Part shown: positions 45,019 through 54,171 of the stretch, piece after piece
Layout: every line of letters begins with the position of its first letter
Numbering within the stretch: position 1 is the stretch's first letter
Source: Pollenia angustigena
Taxonomy: Eukaryota; Arthropoda; Insecta; Diptera; Polleniidae
DNA: 64,000 bases
Reading direction: 5' to 3'
NCBI GenBank assembly: GCA_930367215.1
Contig: OV884059.1
Span: 75,115,393-75,179,392, forward strand
Notes under the pieces: model-generated
Told to the model about the DNA's origin: nothing
The model's database searches: none
What the model saw: only the letters and a program-made list of their open reading frames with translations
Program-made: the position numbers and the translations under genes

Positions 45019-45036
45019 TGGTGCCGAAACCCGGGA
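45019..45036 (+). promoter_or_regulatory. Primer binding site, tRNA-Phe type
   Basis: TGGTGCCGAAACCCGGGA starts six bases after the LTR. It is complementary to a tRNA 3' end reading ...CCCGGGTTTCGGCACCA, which as I recall is that of metazoan tRNA-Phe. It would prime minus-strand DNA synthesis. Confidence 0.8.
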
Positions 45037-45244
45037 CTCTATCAATTCCAGATAGAAAAACTCAACTTTACTTTTTATAACTTAAATATACTCCTCCTAC
45101 GTGGATATAATAAATATAATCTCTACCAGAATCAATTACTTGTGAACTATTAAATCTCATATTTTATATGTAAATTTCTTTATTTTCTGGCTGCAGCATA
45201 TTAAAAAATTTAGAGCGAAATCTTTTAATTGCACACTTCACAAA

Positions 45245-47017
45245 ATGGAGCATATTTCAACTGTTATAGAAACACAAAAAACCGCAATTCGACATTTGCA
45301 AAAAATTTCGTTAAATTTTGAACAAAAGCCAAAAGAAGAATTAACCAAAGGCTACATACAAACCTTACTTGAAGAAGTTGAACTAACCTACAAAAACTTT
45401 AAAGAAGATCACGAACAAATATGTGAAGCTGTTCATGAAAACACAATACTTGAAAGTGATGTTCCTTATTTAAAAGACGATCTTTATTATATCTTTTTTG
45501 ATAATTATTTAACGCTTAAATCAAAACTTCTGGATTTATCTGGCGAACCTACAACATCAAACCAGCACATGTCAAGCACATTCGTATCTACTACAATGCA
45601 AAACGCATCTTTTACAGCAAGCGCAAGATTACCAAAAATTGAACTCCCATCGTTTACTGGCGAATACATTGAGTGGATTCCATATCGTGATATGTTCCTT
45701 TCTTTGGTACACAACAATCAGTCTCTTACAGGCATACAAAAATACTTTTACCTTAAAGGTTCATGTAAGGGATCTCCACTAGAGATTATTAACCAATATC
45801 CAGCATCAGAAAATAACTACGCTGCAGCATGGAGTGCACTAGAAGAAAGGTATCATAACACTAGAAAAATAGTAGAACAAATATTAAAGAAATTGTTAAA
45901 CATTCCCACGTCAAACGGGTCATTTGAAAGTATAAAAGAATTGCTTGACACAACACGTTCTTCAATATCTTTGCTGAAGTCTCTTAACATTGAGGTAGAC
46001 AAATGGGATGCTATGTTGATTTTTCTTACAAGTCAAAAATTAGATAAACAAACCAGAAAGGAGTGGGAGCAGTCCATAAGTACCAACACTCGAATTCCAA
46101 CAATGTCCAGTATGTTTAACTTTCTTGAATTATCATTCCGCACGCTAGAATCAGTCGAAGAAGCTCACACAGCTCCAAAATTAGAAAATATTAATAAAAA
46201 CTCACAACAAAGGTTTAATAAAAGAACTTTTCATGTTAATAACACAACAGTAAATAGCAATTTCTGCCCTTGCTGCCAACGTCGACATCCACTGTACAAA
46301 TGTTTCAAATTATCGTCACTGCCCCCAGCAGAAAAAAAAGCTGTTATACAACAAAATAACATTTGTTTTAATTGTTTACATACTGGCCATAGCGTTAATC
46401 ACTGTACATCAACAGCTCGCTGTCAAGAATGTAAGAAAAAACACCACACTATTTTACATAGTTCATTTTTAACCGAGAATGAAAACACACAAACACAGCA
46501 AAATACAAGTGCTCTGTCTACTACAGTTGAAAAGAATAATCAAAGCTCATCGCGCAGCAGTCAACATAACGAACAGTGTTTTGGTAACATTTCTTCACAT
46601 AATGTAAACAGTAAATCTCAAGTACTGTTAGCAACAGCTAATGTTTTAATAAAACACCAAACTGGAACACATACTGTAAAAGCTTTAGTAGACCCGGGCT
46701 CTCAAGCATCATTTGTAACAAATGAAATTGTACAGCTGTTAAATCTAAATAAAGAAAAAATAGAAGACACATCTGTTAGTGGAATTGGAGGGAATAACAA
46801 AATGTTAATAAATTATTGCGTACATCTGCAGTTGCTGTCAAACTATGACAAAAAGTTTTGTTTACGAATTAATACATTAGTAATGCAAAAATTGACGTCT
46901 TATAACCCATGTAATATAAACAAACGTGAATTACCAAATTTAAATCAATTTTTTTTATCAAACCCCAAGTTTTATTTGCCAGCAAAAATTGATATTTTAT
47001 TGGGAAGTGATGTGTAG
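45245..47017 (+). CDS. BEL/Pao Gag-protease polyprotein, 590 aa
   Basis: The Gag structural protein is followed by an aspartic protease. Residues 1-125 are helical and charged, and residues 126-300 fit the BEL/Pao Gag core (LPKIELPSFTGE, then WSALEERY). Zinc-binding clusters follow: C341/C344/H348/C353, a classical CCHC at C374/C377/H382/C387, and C393/C396 with His. The protease active site is LVDPGS at 481-486 (Asp483), and the ILLG strand lies at 584-587. ATG 45245 is the first ATG of the long frame, about 210 bases after the primer binding site. The frame stops at TAG 47015-47017, and the pol frame continues in register with no shift. The stop may be a disabling mutation or a read-through site; I favour mutation because it falls abruptly after the protease end. 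Confidence 0.93.
   Translation: MEHISTVIETQKTAIRHLQKISLNFEQKPKEELTKGYIQTLLEEVELTYKNFKEDHEQICEAVHENTILESDVPYLKDDLYYIFFDNYLTLKSKLLDLSGEPTTSNQHMSSTFVSTTMQNASFTASARLPKIELPSFTGEYIEWIPYRDMFLSLVHNNQSLTGIQKYFYLKGSCKGSPLEIINQYPASENNYAAAWSALEERYHNTRKIVEQILKKLLNIPTSNGSFESIKELLDTTRSSISLLKSLNIEVDKWDAMLIFLTSQKLDKQTRKEWEQSISTNTRIPTMSSMFNFLELSFRTLESVEEAHTAPKLENINKNSQQRFNKRTFHVNNTTVNSNFCPCCQRRHPLYKCFKLSSLPPAEKKAVIQQNNICFNCLHTGHSVNHCTSTARCQECKKKHHTILHSSFLTENENTQTQQNTSALSTTVEKNNQSSSRSSQHNEQCFGNISSHNVNSKSQVLLATANVLIKHQTGTHTVKALVDPGSQASFVTNEIVQLLNLNKEKIEDTSVSGIGGNNKMLINYCVHLQLLSNYDKKFCLRINTLVMQKLTSYNPCNINKRELPNLNQFFLSNPKFYLPAKIDILLGSDV
47015..47017 (+). other. In-frame TAG between Gag-protease and Pol
   Basis: It is the only stop between 45245 and 50551 in this frame. 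The reading frame remains open immediately on both sides. BEL/Pao elements commonly have one continuous Gag-Pol frame. TAG followed by GGTGAG is not an obvious match to the CARYYA-type leaky context. Confidence 0.85.
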
Positions 47018-47026
47018 GGTGAGATC

Positions 47027-50000
47027 ATGATAGCCAATTCATTTAAGTTTCCAAATAGTGTTTATTTACAGGAAAGTCGGTTTGGTTGGCTAGTGTCAGG
47101 GCCTGTTGTTAATTGTTCTACTGAACAGCGGCTAAACATAAATATTTGTAACCTTGAAAATCAACTACGACTTTTTTGGGAGCAGGAAGAGCAAACAGAA
47201 GAAAGAAAGTTGTCATTAGAGGAAGAATTGTGTGAAAGGTTATTTAGTAAAACTTATAAAAGAGATGCTAGTGGTCGATTTACTGTACATTTGCCCTTTA
47301 AAAACACTCTTTTTGGAGAAGCTTTACCCAAGTTCCACAATACCGATTACAACGCATTAAAAAGGCTAAAACAATTGGAATCGTCATTTATTGCAAGACC
47401 ACAGTTTGCAGCAGCTTACAAGGAGTTTATGGCCGAATATATAAAACTAAACCATATGGAAAATATTGGTAAATATCCACAATCTCTCCCACATCAATGC
47501 TTTATTTTACCACATCATGGAGTGCTAAGAGAAAATAGTGCTACTACCAAACTTAGAGTAGTTTTTGATGGAAGTAGTAAAACCTTGCCGTACACTTCTT
47601 TAAATAATGAACTTAGCCCTGGACCCCCACTACAAAATGATTTACCAGAAGTGATTACACGTTGGCGACGATTTAAGCTCTCATTTACTGCCGATTTAGA
47701 AAAAATGTTTAGGCAAATTAATATTTGTCAAGAACATCAGAAATATCAATGTATTCTTTGGCGCGATGAAATTACAAACGATATTAATATTTACAAACTT
47801 AAAACAGTCACTTATGGCACAACAAGCGCACCATTTCTTGCAATAAGAGTAATTAAACAAATTGCTACTGATGGAGCTGAAAAATTCCCTCTTGCCAGTA
47901 AAGTGCTTAAATCTGACATATACGTAGACGATGTAATATCTGGTGCAGACACTCTTCATGAGATCATTCAATTACAACAACAACTGCGTATGCTGCTGGA
48001 AGGTGCTGGATTTAATTTACGTAAGTGGAATTCAAATTCTGCGGAGTTTTTGAAACACATTCCGAAGGAGTACTTAGCAACACATCCCTTTGAGCTGGAG
48101 CATTGTGAAATGGTTAAGGCACTAGGTTTATCATGGAACACTCAAACTGATTGCTTTTGTTTTAAAATAAATTATAATTTTTCTGATAAAATAACAAAAA
48201 GTAGTGTTCTTTCAGATTCGGCTAGACTTTTTGACCCTCTTGGTTGGCTGGCACCTACCACAATTATTGCAAAATTAATGTTTCAAAAACTTTGGCGAGA
48301 AGGACTAGATTGGTCAGATACGTTGCCAAAGTCACTAAGCGATGAGTGGTCAAATTATCGTATCGCATTAAAAAATATCGAACAAATAACAATACCTCGC
48401 TGGTTTAGCTGTAAAGCGTCAGAAAAAGTTGAATTACATACTTTCTGTGATGCATCAAAACTAGCGTTTGCTGCTTGCTTATACATCAGAATAATAGCCG
48501 AAGATGGTTCAGTTCATGTCAATCTTGTGCAAGCCAAAACCAAGGTGGCACCCCTTAAAGTGCTCACAATTCCAAAACTGGAATTATGTGCAGCTGTATT
48601 AGCGGCAAAATTGACAAACAAAATTAAACATAATATTGGTTTACATGTTAAAAAAATCACATATTGGTCAGATAGCAGTACAGTCTTAAATTGGATTAAG
48701 TGTCAATCGTCACTACTACCAGTTTATGAGGCGAATCGTGTTTCGCAAATACAAAGATTAACCAACGTAATTGACTGGAAATACGTCTCCACTAGAGATA
48801 ATCCAGCAGACTGTGCAACAAGAGGGTTATTACCACAAGAACTTTCTAAGCATACACTTTGGTGGAAAGGACCCTATTGGCTAGTAAATGAGCCTGAAGT
48901 ATGGCCTGTTGTAAAATTCAGAAATTCCATACGATCCACAAACACTAACATTGATGTAGCAACAACAACACTGTCAACCACAACTAATAATCAATTGTAT
49001 CCCGACTTATTTTCAAAATTTACAACATTTACCAAACTTAAACGAGTAACAGCATTTATATTACGCTGGTATTATAATTTGAAAGATAATATATTTAGGA
49101 AAAAGAATGGCGAAAGTATAAAAGTTAAAACAAATATTTCGAGCATACAATATCTCTCAACAGCAGAATTAAATAGAGCTCAGTTTGTCATAGTTAAACA
49201 GTGTCAACAAATTTCGTTTCATGAGGAAATTAAATGTCTACTACAACAAAAATGCTTACCGTTTAATAGCAAAATAATAAATTTACAGCCATTTTTAGAT
49301 AATAAAGGCTTATTACGTGTAGGTGGCAGAATTAAAAATGCGAATGTGTCGTACTGTAAGAAGCATCCGGTTTTACTTAGTAAAAATGATCCCATATCAG
49401 TCCTTATTTTTACTGATGCACATTTTAAAACACTACATGGCGGTTTACAACTGATGCAAACTTATGTTTTGTCTCAATTCTGGATAATATCATCTAGAAA
49501 TATTGCAAAATCTGTAAAAAGAAAATGCATAGTTTGTCTAAAATATACAGCAAAAGCCGCACAACAAATTATGGGCAATCTGCCATCGGTGCGCTTACAC
49601 CCTGCAAGACCATTTAAGCATAGTGGCTTAGATTATGCGGGTCCTATATTGATAAGACAATCATCGTTACGTAGAAGTACTACAAGCAAAGGCTACATTT
49701 GTCTTTTTGTTTGCATGTGCACAAAGGCAGTACATCTTGAAACAGTTTCTAACCTTACAACGGATGCCTTTCTTGCAGCTTTTAGGCGATTTATTTCACG
49801 AAGAGGACCTTGTACGGATTTATATTCCGATTGCGGAACTACTTTCGTTGGAGCAACCAAAGAGCTACGTGCTTTACATAATCAGTCGAGAAGTTCTCTT
49901 CCAAATGACTTAGCTGAGACGTTAAACAACGATGGCACAACCTGGCACTTCATTCCACCCGCTTCACCCCATTTTGGAGGATTATGGGAAGCTGGTGTGA

Positions 50001-50551
50001 AATCAACTAAGCACCATTTACGTCGTATTATGGGAGATCGTATCCTAACATTTGAGGAGTTATCAACTCTTTTGTGTCAAATTGAAAGTTGTTTAAATTC
50101 AAGGCCATTATGCCCCCTATCAACTGATCCAACAGATCTGAACGTTTTAACACCAGCCCACTTTCTGGTTGGAGAACCGACTACGACTATATCGGATGGA
50201 GATCTACTAGATACTAAAATAGACCGACTATCGCGTTGGAAGCAAATTGAAAAACTTAAACAACATTTTTGGCAACGATGGTCAAACGAGTTTATCTGCA
50301 GGTTGCAATCAAGGCCAAAATGGAACGCTATAAAGAGAGAAGCTCGAGTTGGAGATATTGTATTGCTTCTACATGAGCGCTATTCCCCAGGAAAATGGCC
50401 ATTAGCCAGAGTAGAGGAAGTTCATCCAGGTTCAGATGGCCACATTCGTGTAGTAACCCTATATTGCAATGGAAAGTATTTAAAGCGACCAGTGGCTAAA
50501 ATTAGTTTTCTTCCCGCAAATGATGACGAGACGAGACATCCTGATGAATGA
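47027..50551 (+). CDS. BEL/Pao Pol: reverse transcriptase, RNase H, integrase (1174 aa)
   Basis: This frame encodes the replication enzymes of the element. Reverse transcriptase covers about 150-360 (VVFDGSSK, the FTADLEKMFRQI motif with its Asp, YGTTSAPF, YVDD at 299-302). RNase H spans about 468-600 (Asp475 in HTFCDAS, Glu519 in PKLEL, Asp549 in YWSDSS, Asp595 in DNPAD). Integrase has the zinc motif H799/H804/C834/C837 and the catalytic triad Asp869 (HSGLDYAGP), Asp935 (YSDCGT) and Glu988 (FGGLWEAG). The C-terminal domain (about 1085-1165, ARVGDIVLL, WPLARVEEVHPG) is the one common in BEL/Pao. All key residues are present and no frameshift is seen. ATG 47027 is merely the first Met after the TAG; translation may depend on read-through or internal initiation. 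Confidence 0.95.
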   Translation: MIANSFKFPNSVYLQESRFGWLVSGPVVNCSTEQRLNINICNLENQLRLFWEQEEQTEERKLSLEEELCERLFSKTYKRDASGRFTVHLPFKNTLFGEALPKFHNTDYNALKRLKQLESSFIARPQFAAAYKEFMAEYIKLNHMENIGKYPQSLPHQCFILPHHGVLRENSATTKLRVVFDGSSKTLPYTSLNNELSPGPPLQNDLPEVITRWRRFKLSFTADLEKMFRQINICQEHQKYQCILWRDEITNDINIYKLKTVTYGTTSAPFLAIRVIKQIATDGAEKFPLASKVLKSDIYVDDVISGADTLHEIIQLQQQLRMLLEGAGFNLRKWNSNSAEFLKHIPKEYLATHPFELEHCEMVKALGLSWNTQTDCFCFKINYNFSDKITKSSVLSDSARLFDPLGWLAPTTIIAKLMFQKLWREGLDWSDTLPKSLSDEWSNYRIALKNIEQITIPRWFSCKASEKVELHTFCDASKLAFAACLYIRIIAEDGSVHVNLVQAKTKVAPLKVLTIPKLELCAAVLAAKLTNKIKHNIGLHVKKITYWSDSSTVLNWIKCQSSLLPVYEANRVSQIQRLTNVIDWKYVSTRDNPADCATRGLLPQELSKHTLWWKGPYWLVNEPEVWPVVKFRNSIRSTNTNIDVATTTLSTTTNNQLYPDLFSKFTTFTKLKRVTAFILRWYYNLKDNIFRKKNGESIKVKTNISSIQYLSTAELNRAQFVIVKQCQQISFHEEIKCLLQQKCLPFNSKIINLQPFLDNKGLLRVGGRIKNANVSYCKKHPVLLSKNDPISVLIFTDAHFKTLHGGLQLMQTYVLSQFWIISSRNIAKSVKRKCIVCLKYTAKAAQQIMGNLPSVRLHPARPFKHSGLDYAGPILIRQSSLRRSTTSKGYICLFVCMCTKAVHLETVSNLTTDAFLAAFRRFISRRGPCTDLYSDCGTTFVGATKELRALHNQSRSSLPNDLAETLNNDGTTWHFIPPASPHFGGLWEAGVKSTKHHLRRIMGDRILTFEELSTLLCQIESCLNSRPLCPLSTDPTDLNVLTPAHFLVGEPTTTISDGDLLDTKIDRLSRWKQIEKLKQHFWQRWSNEFICRLQSRPKWNAIKREARVGDIVLLLHERYSPGKWPLARVEEVHPGSDGHIRVVTLYCNGKYLKRPVAKISFLPANDDETRHPDE

Positions 50552-50579
50552 TTCCGGTTTAAGAACTATTGTTCTTAGT

Positions 50580-50589
50580 GGGGGAGAAA
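50580..50589 (+). promoter_or_regulatory. Polypurine tract
   Basis: GGGGGAGAAA directly abuts the 3' LTR, the usual plus-strand primer position. Confidence 0.85.
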
Positions 50590-50878
50590 TGTTTGAGATC
50601 TTATTAAATTAATAGTTTAATCACAAACCCTGTTTTAACGTAACCATATTTTAACGTAACGTACATTTTTCTTATTTGTTGTATTTGCTTTTTTTTATTA
50701 ATATATTGAGCGGTTTTGATTTTTTGTAATGTTCTAAAGTGTGTATCTATTGAGTTTTGTGTAAAGTTATTGAAGCGTGTAGTTCTCAGCCGCAATGTAA
50801 ATTAAAAGAAATTAAAATTAAATAAATGTTAGTTGTTTTAATAATATTCAAATCGTTTCAATCTGAAATTCTCGTACA
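50590..50878 (+). repeat. 3' LTR, 289 bp
   Basis: Identical to the 5' LTR by eye. The AATAAA lies at 50821-50826. It is followed by the GATAT duplication at 50879-50883. Confidence 0.95.
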
Positions 50879-50883
50879 GATAT

Positions 50884-51235
50884 CAAACGACTCTTGGCGG
50901 AAAATTTGGAAACTCGACAGATCCTTAAAAACTTACTGAAAGAATGTACAAAAAAAGCTAAGAAACTTATTTAAGCTCAAAAAACAACATTTTTGGAAAA
51001 TTATCTTAAGGAATTTGATTGAACTCCACAATCTGACTACTCCTTATGGCGTGCAATTAAAAATCTTAAAATTCCGGTAATTTTTAAACCCTCCATGCGA
51101 ATCACGAATGGAAGATGGGTAAGAAACGATATTGAAAAAGAAAACCTGTTTGTTGAACATTTAAAAAAAATATATTTACCCCTTATATACCAAACGATAC
51201 AACAGTAGAGTTGCCAAATGTCGTTTCTGAGCAGC
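50884..51235 (+). pseudogene. Jockey-like LINE relic, 3' side of the BEL insertion
   Basis: In the frame of GAT 50879, two stops interrupt KRLLAENLETRQILKNLL, TTFLENYLKEFD, then SDYSLWRAIKNLKIP, MRITNGRWVRNDIEKENLF and VEHLKKIYLP. 'YSLW.A.K.LK.P' followed by 'G.W.R.D.EKA..F.EHL...F.P' is the region just before the reverse transcriptase of jockey-clade ORF2. The relic is dead and predates the BEL insertion. Confidence 0.75.
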
Positions 51236-51239
51236 TATA

Positions 51240-51949
51240 TCAGTGATGGAAAATTCAGTACTTTGGTACTATTTTCAGTACCTTTTCCTTTCAAAAATAC
51301 CACGGTTCCCCCACGTCCGTTTTAGTACTCTTTTCTGGTTATGCTTCTTTGTTTAGAAATTAAGCGTTGATATTTTTTTAACATTAACAACTAGGGCTAT
51401 GGAACTAATTCCGACTCCAATCGCTGAAACTCCAACTTCTAATCTAACCTTAATGTTAAATGTATATGAGACTGGTCCGTATTTGACTTTAATGTTAGAT
51501 ATCCTCATCAGAATTTTGCTGTTAAAATTTAGCCAGCTTGGTCCATAATAGCTGAGACATGTGCAAAAAAATATGTATTTTAATTTTTAATATTAAAGTT
51601 TATTTTCCATTAAAAATATGTTTGAAAAAAGTACCAAAATGTTGAAAAAATAATCTTTTGCTTGGTGGTCAGTACCATCTAAATTTTTAAATTTTCCATC
51701 ACTGAGCTATACCCCTAAGATTTTAGACAAGGGAAAATTCCTGGAAAAAATTCATTAATCCAAAATGTCCCGTAACAGCTTTAATGGTTTCCTCGCTTTA
51801 TATTATGTACATATGTATATGAATTTCTACTTATGTAATTTTTATGCAAAAGCGGCTCCACCCGGTGCGCTTTGTTTGTAATAAAATTAATAAAATATTT
51901 TTAAAACAAAAAAACTTCTCGCATCAAAAAAATATGAAACAAATTATTC
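51240..51949. other. Decayed repeat sequence, no gene
   Basis: 51470-51560 contains CATCAGAATTTTGCTG and GCCAGCTTGGTCCATAATAG, weakly like the interior of the TACCCTTCACC family. The CAGTACTTTGGTACTA/CCATCACTGA words near 51240-51300 and 51680-51710 form a loose inverted pair. Confidence 0.35.
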
Positions 51950-52560
51950 CATCGTTTCTCGAAAAGTGAGAAAAAAGTTTGTCTGTAACATGTCATAACA
52001 TTGCACTCAAAGCCGATGTGACATTACAGACGTTAAGAACGCCAGTCACACATATCGTTGACGGCGACCAAAATTTATTGAAAAATTTTCAACGACGGCG
52101 GCGAAAATACAACCCTCTGCTATACCAAATAATGTTTAGTGCGACTTAAAAGTTTGTTGTTTGCAAACGAGCTTTAAAAGCATTCGTATTATTTAGTAAA
52201 AATGTTAAAAGCAAAATAATTAAACGATAAAAGAATGTGCCAAGAACATAATTATTATTCTTTGTATTGAGCATTTTAATTGTTTTTTAGTATTAAACTT
52301 TTTTCTCGTAACATTTTTATTCATGAGTTTATTTGACAGTTCAAAGCGGGAACTTTTCTCACAAAAATGTTACAGACGCACTTTGTCTGTAAATTGGCGA
52401 GTAATTTCCTTACGTGACGGCTATTACTCGACAAAAAAGTTACAGACACAGTTAAGTGAGAAAAACAGCTGTTTGTTTCAATAAATTGCATTTTTGTTTT
52501 TTCAAACATTTCAATCGAAAAGTTTCTTGACGCGAGAGTTGCAGACGATGGGCACAGGTC
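51950..52560. repeat. Cluster of GTCTGTAAC/GTTACAGAC words
   Basis: The 9-mer or a near copy appears near 51980, 52024, 52362, 52382, 52440 and 52537 in both orientations, with CTCAC/GTGAG words. An inner imperfect palindrome lies around GAGTAATTTCC...GGCTATTACTC (52400-52430). It may be the subterminal array of a DNA element whose ends I could not fix. Confidence 0.35.
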
Positions 52561-53173
52561 TAGACGGTGTTAACATTCTTCAGATTTTTAGAAATCTATA
52601 TTTTTATATTCAAGATGCCTTTGCCACTTCTCCAATTCAGGACACTTTATATTTGTTTCAAATTTAAAAACGTTTACGGTAACCGTTCTCCAGATAAATA
52701 GAAATTTATATTTTCGTTTTATTGGAAGTGCCCCGCCTTCTAGTCCTAATCGATTAATCGAATAATTCCAAACCCAAAAATTTTATAAATTACGAGATTT
52801 TTTCGATAATTTTAGAAAAAATTAGTACTTGAGTAAATAATCATTCTTTTTTTAAATAAAACTTGTCAATGTAGCTCCAAGTTGTTGCTTCACTTCGGTC
52901 ATATTAAACCCCTTTGATTGGGAAAGACTCAATGTATGTAACTTTGGATTTTTTTAAACTTTTCACGCTTCTGCAAATCATTTCCTTAAGATAATCGATC
53001 GAAGTATTTTGTTTAAAATATTTACCCATTGGCCCACTTTTGGCTTCCTTTGATGTTGTCGGTGGAGCATCTTTATTTTTCAAGCACTATGTAATAGTCA
53101 CTGCGTAGGTGGTAAATTAGTGAAGATGTTAAAGGACATTTGCTCTTTGAAATTTCATTATTTAAGTAGGGAC
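52561..53173. other. No supported gene
   Basis: AT-rich sequence without recognisable domains or repeats. Confidence 0.35.
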
Positions 53174-53176
53174 TTA

Positions 53177-54063
53177 AGCTAAGATCCCACTATCGGCGCA
53201 ATGTACCAATTTTTGCCGTATTTCATGTGCCGATAGTGTGAACGGTCAAAACTTTTTAATATGCGACAATCTGTGCCGAAATTGTGCTGACTGTGGACAA
53301 TCAAAATAAACCTTGATGCGCCGATAATGTGAACACTCTTTTGCACAATGTGGAGCAATCAAATTGTTTAATATGTTCCGATTTTTATCGGCCACTTGTT
53401 CGCCGATCACAGTCGCCAATCAGCGCCGATACAAGGGATGGCAAAACGAAATTTTTAAATTGCACACACTGTCTACTAAAATTTTACTTTTTTGAGCCTA
53501 ATTGTACCAAAATTACATTTGTTTTATCTATTATTTATGTTTTAAAACGTTAAATAATACATTTGTACTGTTGAATGAAAGAAAACAATTCGTTTTAACC
53601 AAAACATTGCAGTTGTATCGATGCTGCCATCCCTGGTTTGTACACATTTGTTTACAAAACAACAATTTCAAAAAAAAAAAGGACAAGTGCAGTAAGTTTG
53701 AACAAATTTGAATACATTTTTTATTTTATATTAATATATTATTTAAAATTGTTAGGAAGCATAATGGAATATTTAGACGGAGAATTTTGCGAATTTCTTT
53801 AGTAAAATTATGTCTGCCAACAAGCAAATAAACCAAAACATATGATTTAATTGGCCCAAATAGCACGAGAGTGTGACCGCATTGTACCGATTATTGTCGC
53901 AATTCAGTTTTGCCCGATATGAACCGAAAAAAATTGTTACAATGTGCGACGATAATGGTACCACTCAAGAATAAATTGTACAGTGTTTTTAAATGTGCGC
54001 CGATATAGCACAACAAAAATCGTCACAGATTGTGCTATTTGAGCCGATAGTGGGATCTTAGCT
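53177..54063. mobile_element. TIR element, 887 bp, TTA target duplication, GCCGATA-rich
   Basis: A perfect 21-bp terminal inverted repeat beginning AGCTAAGATCCCACTATCGG has TTA on both sides (53174-53176 and 54064-54066). GCCGATA, CGCCGAT and GTGTGAAC words recur through both subterminal regions. The frames within it (53329-53711) are not genes. PIF/Harbinger-like by duplication. Confidence 0.82.
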
Positions 54064-54171
54064 TTAGCATTTTTTCATTAAATATGCAGAGAAAACAAAA
54101 AAAACAATATTCAATACTTTTAAAGCAAAAAGGAATTGATAAAACAGCAAAAAAAAAGCACTAAAAATGTT

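Larger units (their letters stand above)
44724..50878 (+). mobile_element. Complete BEL/Pao LTR retrotransposon, 6155 bp
   Basis: Order: 289-bp LTR, primer binding site, Gag-protease frame, RT-RNase H-integrase frame, polypurine tract, 289-bp LTR. It is bounded by GATAT duplications. The LTRs look identical base for base, so the insertion is recent. Family evidence includes the BEL/Pao-type Gag with zinc knuckles, protease, a YVDD reverse transcriptase, an RNase H, and an HHCC/DDE integrase followed by a BEL-type C-terminal domain. There is no envelope-like ORF after pol. One in-frame TAG (47015-47017) separates the two coding blocks. Confidence 0.95.

Noticed and set aside
44724..50878. Envelope-containing (retrovirus-like) element
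   Set aside because: Only about 38 bases separate the end of pol from the 3' LTR, so there is no room for an env-like ORF.
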